Shown here: in pieces, positions 1 through 7,553 of the stretch
Layout: each line of letters begins with the position of its first letter
Position numbering within the stretch: position 1 is the stretch's first letter
IMG/VR virus record: IMGVR_UViG_3300009499_000114
Location: 1 to 64,000 of that record
Source of the DNA: a virus
DNA length: 64,000 bases
Reading direction: 5' to 3' (one strand)
The notes under the pieces: model-generated
What the model was told of the DNA's origin: nothing
What the model saw: only the letters and a program-made list of their open reading frames with translations
Database searches by the model: none
Program-made: the position numbers and the translations under genes

Positions 1-229
1 ACGTGGAGAGACGAGAAATGAACTGCTCAGAGTTCGTTCGCTATGGCAGGATCTGGTGTAGTACCGTGCTCATCATTCGTTGGTTGTATAGTCCTGTTGT
101 GAGACCTCACTTTGTCTCGGGTTCAACCTTTCGGCTATATGAAGTCCAGTGAATTCCTTACGACTCTATATACGAAAAAAATGATCCACATTTGTGGGTT
201 TGTGTAATGGCTTAGCTTGAGGTTTAGTT
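1..229. other. Leading non-coding region before terminase
   Basis: No open frame here can be supported. A short hairpin (GAGAC at 101-105 pairing with GTCTC at 114-118) and the string GGGTTCAACC at 119-128 are visible. The latter resembles a tRNA T-arm, but no acceptor or anticodon arm can be folded around it. The stretch just before the terminase start is AT-rich and could hold a promoter, but no clear -35/-10 pair was found. GAGG shortly before 230 is a plausible ribosome binding site for the first gene. Confidence 0.4.
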
Positions 230-661
230 ATGTCAGAAACTGTCCATTTTTCGCCTCGTCAACTCAAATTTATAGACTGGCTAGCTCTACCTAGACAAGA
301 GCGTGTACCGCTGACTCAGGTGCTCTTGGCTCAGGAACTTCGCTTACACCCCCGCACACTTTCTCGTTGGAGAAAAAAAGCTGAACTACAAGCAGAAGTC
401 ATGCAGCGGGTTCGCGAGATGCTCGGTGATGACTTACCTGAGATTTACGGTGCTCTGCGTAGAGAGGCGATTGCTGGCAGCTTTCATCACATCCGCTTAG
501 CTCTCAAGATGACGGGTGAGTTTACCGAAGAGCAGATCCTCACAGTCAAACTTGAACGAGAGATGAATCAGGTCTTGGACGTTTTGGAGAAAGAATTGGA
601 TGTCGATGCATACCGCCGTATTCTCACCGCCCTCAGTAGTGAGTCGGCTGGCGGAAAGTAG
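230..661 (+). CDS. Terminase small subunit-like HTH protein
   Basis: This 143-residue protein has an N-terminal helix-turn-helix (about residues 25-50, with LHPRTLSRWRKK as the likely recognition helix). It is followed by a helical region rich in charged residues. That layout, and its place directly before and overlapping the large terminase, fit the small terminase subunits that recognise the packaging site on phage DNA and recruit the large subunit. The pattern resembles the phBC6A51-type HTH terminase family. An HTH regulator is the main alternative, but synteny favours packaging. It overlaps the next gene by 62 bases, so the two are probably translationally coupled. Confidence 0.75.
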   Translation: MSETVHFSPRQLKFIDWLALPRQERVPLTQVLLAQELRLHPRTLSRWRKKAELQAEVMQRVREMLGDDLPEIYGALRREAIAGSFHHIRLALKMTGEFTEEQILTVKLEREMNQVLDVLEKELDVDAYRRILTALSSESAGGK

Positions 662-2036
662 ACTCAAGGCTCCGACGAAATCTTCTCCGACTTGGCCCTC
701 CGAGTATGTCAACTCCCGCACCGGCAAGATCTACGCCCCGCACAACGACGACGAGCGGGTATTCGTCTACGACGACGTGCCGCGCCACTCGCTGTTAAAA
801 GGGGGCGAAGGCGCGGGGAAAACAACGGCCGGCGTGGTCAAAGACCTGGAGCGCCTTCGCCGAGGCATGAACGGAGTCATGGTCGCCCCCGACCTCGAAC
901 ACCTCAAGAAGTCCACTTGGCCCGAGTTCAAGCGCTGGTGTCCCTGGGACCGGGTCATCGAGCGCCACCGCTACCGGCAAGTCGAGGGCTGGGAGCCGTC
1001 CCAGTCCTTCACTCTCGTCTTTGAGAATGCGGTCGGCGGGTACTCGGAGCTGATGTGCGGCGGCGCCAAGGAATCGGAGATCGCCGCCTGGGAAGGCCCG
1101 AACGTCAGCTTCGTCCACTTCGACGAGGCCCGTCGGCACAAGACCCCCATCGCGCTCAAGACCTTCGACGGGCGCGTTCGCATCCCCGGCCCAGCAGGAG
1201 AGCCCCCGCAGTTCTTCGTCACGACTACCCCGCGCAAACACTGGCTATTCGAGTACTTCGGCCCGCTCCTAGAAGACGACCCGCACGCGGACTTCAAGGC
1301 GGACAGTTTCGTCGGCACGGTGTTGACTTCCGAGAACGCGGCGAACCTGGAGCCGGGCTTCGCCGAGAAGCGGGCGCAGTCGCTGAACGCGGCCGAGGAA
1401 CGGGTGCTACTGCTGGCCGAGTGGGAGGACGAAGCTGATAGTGAAAAATTCCTTGCCAGTATGATTTGGTGGGATAACTGCATTGAAACTCTGCCGCCTT
1501 TGACACGGTCTGAACCGATGGTGATCGCATTGGATGCGGCCAGGGGCGGTGTTACGGATGACCCCGATGAGTTCGCGATGGTCGGGGTCACCCGACACCC
1601 CATTCGAAGGGCGGACATATCTATTCGTTATGCCAATTCTTGGCAGCCTCCCTCTGGCGGAGTGTTGGATTTTAGGCTTCCCGAAGAGGAACTTCGCCGG
1701 CTATGCCGAGAGTTTTCAGTCATCGAGGTCGCGTTCGACGTTTTTCAGCTTCACGATTTTTCAATGCGCCTGTCGTCTGAGGGGATCGCTCTTTTCAAGG
1801 AATTTTCGCAGGGGCCGGCTCGTCTCAAATCCGATAGTATGCTAAAAGATTTGATCATGGGTAAGCGCATTTCGCACAGCGGGGAGCCGAATTTGCGAAA
1901 ACATATAGATAATTCTGATTACGTAAAATCGGGTGGTGGTCGAAGAATCGTCAAAAGATCGAAGAGCTTGAAAGTAGACATGTGCGTTGCGCTGAGCATG
2001 GCAGCCGCACGAATTCTATATTACAATGTCGAGTGA
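600..2036 (+). CDS. terL: Terminase large subunit
   Basis: This is the ATP-driven DNA packaging motor and headful nuclease, acting at the portal of the procapsid. The 478-residue frame shows a Walker A motif GGEGAGKTT near residue 70 and a Walker B strand FVHFDEA near residue 173. A second half has acidic nuclease-type residues (ALDAARGG near residue 310, EVAFDVF near 380, and KVDMCVA near the end). The ATG at 600 follows GGAGAAAG by six bases; a GTG at 639 is an alternative. Around base 1435 the DNA changes from GC-rich to clearly AT-richer, with different codon use. This falls between the ATPase and nuclease halves, so the gene looks mosaic. Confidence 0.95.
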   Translation: MSMHTAVFSPPSVVSRLAESRLKAPTKSSPTWPSEYVNSRTGKIYAPHNDDERVFVYDDVPRHSLLKGGEGAGKTTAGVVKDLERLRRGMNGVMVAPDLEHLKKSTWPEFKRWCPWDRVIERHRYRQVEGWEPSQSFTLVFENAVGGYSELMCGGAKESEIAAWEGPNVSFVHFDEARRHKTPIALKTFDGRVRIPGPAGEPPQFFVTTTPRKHWLFEYFGPLLEDDPHADFKADSFVGTVLTSENAANLEPGFAEKRAQSLNAAEERVLLLAEWEDEADSEKFLASMIWWDNCIETLPPLTRSEPMVIALDAARGGVTDDPDEFAMVGVTRHPIRRADISIRYANSWQPPSGGVLDFRLPEEELRRLCREFSVIEVAFDVFQLHDFSMRLSSEGIALFKEFSQGPARLKSDSMLKDLIMGKRISHSGEPNLRKHIDNSDYVKSGGGRRIVKRSKSLKVDMCVALSMAAARILYYNVE

Positions 2037-2043
2037 TAATAGA

Positions 2044-2089
2044 TTGACAGGTTCTCTCAGGTATGGTATACTTACCTTACTATACCATA
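2044..2089 (+). promoter_or_regulatory. Sigma70-type promoter with GGTAT/ATACC operator
   Basis: TTGACA (2044-2049), a 17-base spacer and TATACT (2067-2072) form a near-consensus promoter. A 9-base inverted repeat, TATGGTATA (2062-2070) and TATACCATA (2081-2089), spans the -10 box and start site and is a likely repressor operator. AGGAGAGG follows, then the ATG at 2104. The half-sites recur at 3162 and 23362. Confidence 0.75.
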
Positions 2090-2103
2090 TCTAGGAGAGG
2101 GAC

Positions 2104-2643
2104 ATGAGCATTGAATATGTGGCACTCAGGGACCTGGCCCAGGAACTCGGGATCGACAGGAGCAACCTTCGCAAACAGATTTTAAGTAGCGGCCTCGGCC
2201 TTGACTTGAGAAAGATCCGAACTAAGGATAGCAAGGGGCAGCTTACCCTGGCACTCACTTCGGAAGATGCGGAAATGTTCAGGGCAGCCAGGGAACGACA
2301 GGGCTTTTCGGACAAACCGAAGCCCGTTGCGAACGGCGATGGCTGGTTCTACGTCGTGCAGATAATGCCGGATGTCGAGCCCCGGCGCGTCAAGCTGGGC
2401 TTCGCGTCGGATGCACAGAATCGGCTCAATGCTTTCAGGACCGTATCACCCTCGGCAGAACTGGTGAAGTCCTGGCCCTGTAAAAGAGGTTGGGAACTGA
2501 CCGTGATTGATTCGGTGACGAGGTATGGGTGTGAATGGCTAGGCGGGGAAGTCTTTGACTGTGACGATTTGGAAAGTCTCGTTGGGAATTGCGAGGCTTT
2601 CTTTTTGATAATGCCAGAGGTACAGGGAGTAAATTGTGATTGA
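2104..2643 (+). CDS. HTH plus T5orf172/MUG113-type GIY-YIG-like protein
   Basis: The 179-residue protein begins with a DNA-binding-type segment (residues 5-30, ALRDLAQELGIDRSNLRKQI). From about residue 80 it continues into a domain that reads like the T5orf172/MUG113 branch of the GIY-YIG superfamily: WFYVVQIMP, then VKLGFASDAQNRLNAFRTVSP, then a WELTVID segment. Members are often found in phages beside or fused to DNA-binding domains, and their biochemical role is poorly defined. The gene has its own promoter with an operator and overlaps the next GIY-YIG gene by 8 bases, so the pair is likely one transcription unit. A mobile or regulatory function is possible. Confidence 0.6.
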   Translation: MSIEYVALRDLAQELGIDRSNLRKQILSSGLGLDLRKIRTKDSKGQLTLALTSEDAEMFRAARERQGFSDKPKPVANGDGWFYVVQIMPDVEPRRVKLGFASDAQNRLNAFRTVSPSAELVKSWPCKRGWELTVIDSVTRYGCEWLGGEVFDCDDLESLVGNCEAFFLIMPEVQGVNCD

Positions 2644-3121
2644 AGTAACTGCTGGTGACGTGCTGGACGGCGAGAAATTACTTGACTTATTAGGCTGTAG
2701 ACGTGATCCACTACCGGGGGAAAGTTTCAATGACGCTTGTGCTAGATTGAAAAAGGCTGGACCTCGACCCAGTTATCGTTTATATGTAGTACGTGATGGT
2801 GATGTAGTGTTTTATGTGGGCCAGAGTCAGAATGTGATCAACCGATTATGGGATCATTTAGGTGAAGGGTGCTGGGCGCGGGTGCAAGGAAAATCGAATT
2901 TAGGCCGACTCATAAAATTCAACCTGCCCGCGTCTCGTGTCTGGCAAATAGAATTGCTGACGGTTGAGGATTGTCAGGATTACGGTGAGACGTATGGTGA
3001 TGTAAGCCGGGCGGAACAATTACTGATTGATTATCATTCGCCATACCTGAATGTGAAAGGTAACCGAGCATCATCAGGTCTGTTGCCAGAATGCTATAAA
3101 ACACCTTGGGTCCGACGTTGA
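2636..3121 (+). CDS. GIY-YIG domain nuclease-like protein
   Basis: A 161-residue protein starting at GTG. The GIY-YIG pattern is visible as YRLYVVRDGDVVFYVGQS near residue 60, followed by an arginine in VINRLWDHLG. An acidic position follows in SRAEQLLIDYHSPYLNVKGN near residue 130, matching the order of catalytic residues of the superfamily. The N-terminal 45 residues are unassigned. It overlaps the preceding GIY-YIG-like gene and is AT-richer than the terminase, in keeping with a mobile insert. It could be a free-standing homing endonuclease or a repair-type nuclease; no target can be inferred. Confidence 0.65.
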   Translation: MIEVTAGDVLDGEKLLDLLGCRRDPLPGESFNDACARLKKAGPRPSYRLYVVRDGDVVFYVGQSQNVINRLWDHLGEGCWARVQGKSNLGRLIKFNLPASRVWQIELLTVEDCQDYGETYGDVSRAEQLLIDYHSPYLNVKGNRASSGLLPECYKTPWVRR

Positions 3122-3161
3122 GGTGTGAGGTGAGTCTTTACATAGAGCATTTGAACTTGTC

Positions 3162-3189
3162 TTGACAATACCGCATACCGTGGTATAAT
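3162..3189 (+). promoter_or_regulatory. Promoter with ATACC-N9-GGTAT operator
   Basis: TTGACA (3162-3167), a 16-base spacer and a perfect TATAAT (3184-3189). The inverted half-sites ATACC (3168-3172) and GGTAT (3182-3186) are nine bases apart and lie between and over the promoter boxes. The same sequence and spacing occur before the repressor gene at 23396. No gene starts within 235 bases downstream. Confidence 0.75.
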
Positions 3190-3424
3190 GTTCTTGAGTG
3201 GCCTGTGGCGGTCAGATTCTAACTAATCACGCGAGTTCGGGGAAGTTTGCAGACATCCTAATCTAGCATAACCTGAGCGAACCTGGCGACGTTTGAGATT
3301 TTACGGCACTTACACTTAAATTTGATACCTGAAACCCGCACCAAGATGGACATACTGTAATATCAATATGACCATTTTAACGCCTTAGCGGGCGACGTGG
3401 TGGGTCGGTTCATTATAACGGGGG
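3190..3424 (+). other. Long untranslated leader or possible small RNA
   Basis: This 235-base stretch lies between a near-consensus promoter and the next start codon. No open frame longer than a dozen codons begins here. It would be a long 5' leader of the 3425 gene or a separate small RNA. Attempts to fold a tRNA from the GTTCG at about 3236 failed. The 3' end of any RNA is not visible. Confidence 0.35.
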
Positions 3425-4117
3425 ATGAACGTGGTGAGATTTTCTGAGGCAGAAGTTCGTGAGGCGTATCGACAAGTTAAGAAGAACGTGAAGATTTTTG
3501 AGGCTGTAAATCAGTTTGGCCTTTGCAGCATATCCGTGTTCGTCGGTGATCAAGATGCGCAGATAATCGTATCAGGATTGGTGAAGACCGGCGAACGTCC
3601 CGAGGATTTCTTCATCAATGATTTTGTGGATAGCCCTGCTGTTTTTATAGAGGATCCCGATAAACTCGGCTGGGGTAGGTGGGTTGGCTTGATAGACAAC
3701 CAAGCAATTGATTCTGAGGAGCAGCAAACGAAAGAATTCAGCTTCCCCGTCCGCCTGAGGATCAATGGGCAGAAGGTCTGCCTTTCGTCCATAGTCATGT
3801 CGGACCACTGGGTTTACCCATCTGGGTACAGCACTATCGGAGGGAAATGGACCGGGTGGTCTCTGAAGATTGAGTCGTCCGATAGAATGCCAGTTTCTCA
3901 TCGAGATAAGTGCAACGTCTCCGTTTCTGTCGGGAGCCTCGACTTCGATGGAGTGGGTCGGTTGGAGAAGACCGCGACAGGAGTTTCAGGCGTCGTTTAC
4001 TGGTTCATGGGCAAGCGGCCTTTTGAGCTCACCGGGTCCTGGCTAGAGTCGGAAGAAAACCCTCTCCTCGCCCACGGTTTCCTGGCCGGGGTTCTGGCCG
4101 GGCGGGACGACGGATGA
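3425..4117 (+). CDS. Hypothetical protein, 230 residues
   Basis: No family is recognised. The protein is mixed alpha/beta, without signal peptide, membrane segment or Cys clusters. Its middle contains alternating short hydrophobic strands, so a beta-rich domain is likely. The ATG at 3425 lies immediately after a GGGGG run, too close for normal initiation. In-frame GTG codons at 3431 and 3434 would have better spacing and may be the true start. It is downstream of the operator-bearing promoter at 3162, so it may share control with the genes at 2104 and 23396. Its stop overlaps the start of a very short frame at 4114. Confidence 0.6.
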   Translation: MNVVRFSEAEVREAYRQVKKNVKIFEAVNQFGLCSISVFVGDQDAQIIVSGLVKTGERPEDFFINDFVDSPAVFIEDPDKLGWGRWVGLIDNQAIDSEEQQTKEFSFPVRLRINGQKVCLSSIVMSDHWVYPSGYSTIGGKWTGWSLKIESSDRMPVSHRDKCNVSVSVGSLDFDGVGRLEKTATGVSGVVYWFMGKRPFELTGSWLESEENPLLAHGFLAGVLAGRDDG

Positions 4118-4182
4118 TGGCCGAGAAGAAAATGGTCCCCGTCTGCCGGCATCGAGGAAATAATTATGATGGGAAAATATAG
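4114..4182 (+). pseudogene. Truncated copy of zinc-ribbon gene start
   Basis: A 22-codon frame whose VPVCRHRG segment mirrors TPVCRHCG of the next gene. The second zinc cysteine is replaced by arginine and the frame stops soon after. The underlying DNA shares an exact 15-base repeat (4137-4151 and 4210-4224). It looks like a remnant of duplication, not a working gene. Confidence 0.4.
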
Positions 4183-4345
4183 GCGAAAAGGGGCGAAGAA
4201 GAGGCTGACCCCCGTCTGCCGGCACTGCGGCAAGGCTCTGGTCATGGACCGGGAGAGCGGCCTGCAGGCCTGCCCTGAACACGGGGTGCAGCGGCGGTAT
4301 TCGTGGGCGGCGGGAGGGAAAGTAAAGGAGAATAAACATGGATAA
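4166..4345 (+). CDS. Small zinc-ribbon protein, 59 residues
   Basis: The frame begins ATG ATG GGA and encodes a basic N-terminus (KYRRKGAKKR) followed by one zinc-binding knuckle, C18-x2-C21, and a second pair C36-x2-H39. That spacing suits a small treble-clef or zinc-ribbon fold that could bind nucleic acid or a protein partner. No specific family is recognised. A partial duplicate of its start precedes it, and its end overlaps the start of the next gene at 4338, suggesting co-translation. Confidence 0.5.
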   Translation: MMGKYRRKGAKKRLTPVCRHCGKALVMDRESGLQACPEHGVQRRYSWAAGGKVKENKHG

Positions 4346-4502
4346 GATTTACATATGGATAGCATGGCATTTGCCTAAAGTGGTCGTGAAGTGGTGTGCA
4401 ATTAGGATGAGTGCTTTTGCTACTCGGGGGCTGTACAGCTCAATGGATGTATCAGATCTGCGCATAATTGATGCATTGGATCGTTGGAATTTGGCAGATT
4501 AA
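4338..4502 (+). CDS. Small conserved-type phage protein, 54 residues
   Basis: A 54-residue frame overlapping the previous stop by 8 bases. The pattern IAWHLPKVVVKWCAIRM, then ATRGLYSSMDVSDL, then DALDRW resembles a small protein seen in many actinobacterial and other phages. Those carry W..AWHLP..WCxIR and a closing DALxRW, and their function is unknown. The resemblance is from memory and needs a database search. AGGAG lies shortly before the start codon. Confidence 0.5.
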   Translation: MDKIYIWIAWHLPKVVVKWCAIRMSAFATRGLYSSMDVSDLRIIDALDRWNLAD

Positions 4503-4531
4503 GGGACTACGCTAAAAAAAGGAAGGTCAAA

Positions 4532-4654
4532 ATGTTTTTCATAGGTTCAATCAGAAGGTTCCTGTTTACTCCATTTCCTAGTCGCTGGAACGCCCGGGTG
4601 CGGGATGTGACAGCGCGACTTGAGGGAACCTGGCTCATTCGCAGCGAAAAATAG
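4532..4654 (+). CDS. Small basic hypothetical protein, 40 residues
   Basis: The ATG is preceded by GGAAGG at a suitable distance. The product is short and basic, with a hydrophobic start (FFIGSIRRFLF) and a positively charged middle. No family is recognised, and coding status rests only on the ribosome binding site and the tight gene packing around it. Confidence 0.3.
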   Translation: MFFIGSIRRFLFTPFPSRWNARVRDVTARLEGTWLIRSEK

Positions 4655-4695
4655 TTGGATGTGTATGGGGCGGCGGGAGGAAAAGAATAAGAGGC

Positions 4696-5199
4696 ATGAG
4701 AGCAATATTGAATCCATATCTGAAGTTAAGGAAGTCACGTTATATGCATTTCTACTTCCCTCGGCGCAAGGATGACGATGGGATAATGAGACGATTCTTT
4801 GATTTCCTGAGACACGCGCGGCCGGCTTATAGATTGTGGCTGGAGCGTGAGGCTGAGCGCGAGAATGCCATCAAACTGGCGAAAAGGCTGTCCGATCTTG
4901 GTTTCACTTGGGGAGGGGGCTGTCCTGCCCGAGACGTAAGCCCGGCTTTGAAATTAGCCCAGCGGTACGGAGTAGAATTCCACGTCGGCCTGGCCTACTG
5001 CGATTGTCGGGCAGTGTTGCCACAGAGTCAATGGGTTCGACCGCCTGATCCTGCTACCGACCCGTTCTTGTTCGGGATTTTTTACAGGCAACCTTTGGAG
5101 CAAATATCTGAGGTTGTCGCCTTTGGTTTCTCTGTCCAGGAGGCGGTGTGCAAGTGCTTGGAGAACGCGGCGAGGGCGAAGGTCGTGGACCCGAACTGA
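4696..5199 (+). CDS. Hypothetical protein, 167 residues
   Basis: Unrecognised. The N-terminal third is strongly basic (RKSRYMHFYFPRRK, then a run of charged helix to about residue 65). The C-terminal part is less charged and ends in a helix SVQEAVCKCLENAARAK. That type of C-terminal helix also ends many small phage proteins with an ABA-sandwich-like domain, but the link is weak. ATG codons at 4744 and 4786 are alternative starts. The stop overlaps the next start (TGATG), so translation is coupled. Confidence 0.5.
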   Translation: MRAILNPYLKLRKSRYMHFYFPRRKDDDGIMRRFFDFLRHARPAYRLWLEREAERENAIKLAKRLSDLGFTWGGGCPARDVSPALKLAQRYGVEFHVGLAYCDCRAVLPQSQWVRPPDPATDPFLFGIFYRQPLEQISEVVAFGFSVQEAVCKCLENAARAKVVDPN

Positions 5200-5642
5200 T
5201 GGATACAAGGGCTTACTCTTTGCCACGAAAGCGATCACGCTACCTGCGCTTCTGCTATCACGTTCGGCGTGTCTACTGCCACCTGCACCCGTTCATCAGG
5301 GCACGCTGTCGGTATGGTGAGGACGGACGGATCATAGTTTACTCTCCGAATCGTCACCAGTGGATCATGCGCCATGCGTCGCTCATCAGTCACGGTGTCC
5401 CGTTCTTCTTCGAGCCGTGGGTGAACCCGGACGACCTGGAGTACTTGCCCACGGATAGGTCGTTTGTCGTGGCATTGTGTCAGAGGTTCGTGCATGAGCT
5501 TGTAAGGACTGAGTGGGGGAAGATTGCTTATAGGCGTGCTCTACGACAGTTTAGCAGAGCAGGCTATGACTTAGAATGGGTAAAGACGTGGAGCTATGAG
5601 GACACAATTGCTGGGGGGCAGGAAGTTGCAAAATGGCACTGA
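5199..5642 (+). CDS. Hypothetical protein, 147 residues
   Basis: Unrecognised soluble protein, rich in Arg, Tyr and His, with no Cys motif or membrane segment. The ATG at 5199 forms a TGATG overlap with the upstream stop and is preferred; an upstream in-frame codon at 5148 would create a 52-base overlap. The next gene starts inside its last codons. Confidence 0.5.
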   Translation: MDTRAYSLPRKRSRYLRFCYHVRRVYCHLHPFIRARCRYGEDGRIIVYSPNRHQWIMRHASLISHGVPFFFEPWVNPDDLEYLPTDRSFVVALCQRFVHELVRTEWGKIAYRRALRQFSRAGYDLEWVKTWSYEDTIAGGQEVAKWH

Positions 5643-5830
5643 AAACTGAGCACACGCTAATCGCCATCGGCTTCATGTCCCATTATCACGTCTATATTGA
5701 TGTGCCCTTAGATGAAGCCAAGCGCAGGTGGAAGGCTGAAGAGGAAATGGACATAGATGGTGAATTTGTGACTGTGGAAGTGGTGCGTGCCAAAGACGAA
5801 TTTGAGGCTTATGCGATATGGGAGACGTGA
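5633..5830 (+). CDS. Hypothetical protein, 65 residues
   Basis: A small acidic protein with alternating strands and a helix (PLDEAKRRWKAEEEM). No family is recognised. It overlaps both neighbours by about ten bases in a run of tightly coupled small genes between terminase and portal. GGGGGG before the ATG can act as ribosome binding site. Confidence 0.45.
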   Translation: MALKTEHTLIAIGFMSHYHVYIDVPLDEAKRRWKAEEEMDIDGEFVTVEVVRAKDEFEAYAIWET

Positions 5831-6249
5831 ACTTGCGGGAGTTTGACGCCTGGATAGCGGAGCATGTGTTCGGGCATCAACTCAAGTACATAGATGCGCC
5901 GATTTCACAAAACGTGTACGTATTTTATCTTGTGAGAAAGCCCGCGTCTGAGGAAAATGAGTGGACTGAGGAAGAAGACTGGTGGGAAGTTCCGTTTTAC
6001 TCTGCACAACCCGTTGACTTCGCCCTCATCAAGCGCGGGATTGAAAAGCGTTGGTGGGGCTGGGACGTTAGCCGAGAAAATGGGCCCAAGGCTTCTTTCC
6101 GGTTTACAGTCCATGTACCCCAGGGTATGCCGGGTCAATACTGCCGTGAGTTTAAGGGGTATGCCAATACTGAAGAATTGGCTGGCTGCTTGGCTCTGAA
6201 GGAGGCGGTGAAGGCGACGGAGAAAGCCGCAGAGGTGACGGATGGCTGA
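5818..6249 (+). CDS. Phage ABA-sandwich-like hypothetical protein
   Basis: A 143-residue acidic protein whose opening, a helix LREFDAWIAEHVFG, is echoed by a second protein in the window (28897, LLVAEHIFG). Both end with a helix typical of the small phage ABA-sandwich domain family, where an A-x-C-x-A-L element closes the fold. Here that element reads GCLALKEAVKA. The family is of unknown function and is common in phage accessory regions. Assignment is tentative. The ATG at 5818 overlaps the previous gene; a GTG at 5827 is an alternative. Confidence 0.45.
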   Translation: MGDVNLREFDAWIAEHVFGHQLKYIDAPISQNVYVFYLVRKPASEENEWTEEEDWWEVPFYSAQPVDFALIKRGIEKRWWGWDVSRENGPKASFRFTVHVPQGMPGQYCREFKGYANTEELAGCLALKEAVKATEKAAEVTDG

Positions 6250-6520
6250 AGTTCGCAGGCATGCGGAAACTGTGAGCTTGTCGCTAAAACTCATAAGACA
6301 ACTTGCGTCTGGTGTTACTTCTCTTAAAGAAGAATTGGAGCATGTGGAAGTTATTTTGGAGAAGATTATACATACTATGGATCTTCATGGTGCGAGCGTT
6401 TTCGGCTTCAATGCAGTTGCTCTGGATAAAGAGGAATGGAATGGCCTCTATATAGAATTGACTGCCTTATTGGTACGCATCAAGGAAGTTCTGGGGGAGG
6501 AATCTAATGGACCGAATTGA
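6242..6520 (+). CDS. Helical hypothetical protein, 92 residues
   Basis: Largely helical, with heptad-like spacing of Leu/Ile between residues 10 and 50 (SLKLIRQLASGVTSLKEELE), so a short coiled coil is likely. No family is recognised. It overlaps the neighbouring genes on both sides and is AT-richer than the terminase ATPase region. Size and helical design resemble the next gene, possibly a distant pair. Confidence 0.45.
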   Translation: MAEVRRHAETVSLSLKLIRQLASGVTSLKEELEHVEVILEKIIHTMDLHGASVFGFNAVALDKEEWNGLYIELTALLVRIKEVLGEESNGPN

Positions 6521-6806
6521 ACTGTCCGTGTTCCTGCGGCATTACGCGGTTTCGTTGAGGGAAGCGCTTGAAGCGGTCAAGTCTGAACTGCCGGCTGAGT
6601 TGGCGGAAGAGGTGACTCATCCGAGGGATTATCTGTACAGGATTGAAGGACTGGGGGGGAATATACAGCGAACTACAGAATATCCTATCTTAAAGAAACT
6701 TGAGAAACTTCTGACCACGATGGAAGACGACCTGACCATGCTGACGTTGGGTCCCGGGATGTCGCAGCCCGGCCGCCCCATACAGGATTATTTTAAGAAT
6801 GATTGA
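6507..6806 (+). CDS. Helical hypothetical protein, 99 residues
   Basis: A second small helical protein (helices around residues 5-30 and 60-80) with an extended C-terminus. Not recognised. Its last bases carry one copy of a 19-base repeat shared with the end of the 6852 gene, so its junction has been involved in a duplication event. Confidence 0.45.
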   Translation: MDRIELSVFLRHYAVSLREALEAVKSELPAELAEEVTHPRDYLYRIEGLGGNIQRTTEYPILKKLEKLLTTMEDDLTMLTLGPGMSQPGRPIQDYFKND

Positions 6807-6813
6807 AGGTGTC
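6795..6813 (+). repeat. Partial copy of epimerase gene start (pair of 7542-7560)
   Basis: The 19 bases here match 7542-7560 with one mismatch. The second copy contains the real start of the 7546 epimerase gene (MIEGV). The first gives MIEGVLKK and then runs into a stop after about 18 codons. The 6852 gene lies between the two copies, as if inserted with duplication of its target. Confidence 0.6.
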
Positions 6814-6851
6814 TTAAAGAAAGTACAAAGAACACTATACAGAGGTGAAGC

Positions 6852-7553
6852 ATGAATTTGCGACAATTTTTCAAGTCCTTGACTCAGCAGCCAGTTCACA
6901 AGAAACTTGAGCCGCGCCAATCTTGGGAGAGATCAGAGTTTGACGTTGCAAAGAGACGGCGTCGGCCAGGCGAATCAGTTATGGGCGTTTGGGAGAGAGA
7001 GAGAAGCGAAGATGGAGAGGCTTATAGGGAAATCGTACAGACTATCAGTACCGGGCACGAAACTTTACCAGAACTTGCCAAGAAAGTCTACCTACATTTC
7101 AAAGAGAATGAGAAAGAAGGAAGACGCATCCTAAAACTTGAAAAGAGTCTTGGATCTTACGTGCCAGTTCTAAAGAAACTTGGTCTAACAGAGATAGAGC
7201 TAAGCGGCAGAGAATCAGAATCACTTCTCTACGGTCCTACAATAGACTTTGAACTAGATGGTCTGAAATTAAGAGCGGATTATGAATATAACGGGGATTT
7301 CTCGGGTTTCCTCCGATTCTGGGCTGATTGTCCTTATTGCGGAATTGAAGTTCTATCTAGGCCGTGCTATGGCTTATATTCTCTTGGGCTTTACCTTGAA
7401 AATTTTGTGCCTGATTCGGAGTTTCACGAATGCCCGATAGAGCTTGAGCAGAATCAATGTAAACTGAACGAGGAATATATACGGAAGGCTGTGAAGACTG
7501 TAAGACAGTTTGGTTTTGAGGTTTCACTAATGGAGAAGAAAAAGAATGATTGA
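6852..7553 (+). CDS. Hypothetical protein with CPYC zinc-type motif
   Basis: A 233-residue AT-rich gene lying between two copies of a 19-base repeat, so probably a recent insertion. The N-terminal 70 residues are highly basic and charged. A central helical part leads to a compact domain with WADCPYCGIEV near residue 163, a further Cys in SRPCYG and one in FHECPIE, enough for one zinc site. No family is recognised. AGAGGTGAAGC before the ATG contains a reasonable ribosome binding site. Its stop overlaps the start of the downstream sugar epimerase-like gene. Confidence 0.5.
   Translation: MNLRQFFKSLTQQPVHKKLEPRQSWERSEFDVAKRRRRPGESVMGVWERERSEDGEAYREIVQTISTGHETLPELAKKVYLHFKENEKEGRRILKLEKSLGSYVPVLKKLGLTEIELSGRESESLLYGPTIDFELDGLKLRADYEYNGDFSGFLRFWADCPYCGIEVLSRPCYGLYSLGLYLENFVPDSEFHECPIELEQNQCKLNEEYIRKAVKTVRQFGFEVSLMEKKKND

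Noticed and set aside
90-130. Possible tRNA T-arm (GGGTTCAACC)
   Set aside because: No acceptor stem, anticodon arm or CCA end could be fitted around it.
3180-3275. tRNA-like segment after the 3162 promoter
   Set aside because: A 4-bp stem with a 7-base loop exists, but T-arm pairing fails and the loop lacks a normal purine after the anticodon.
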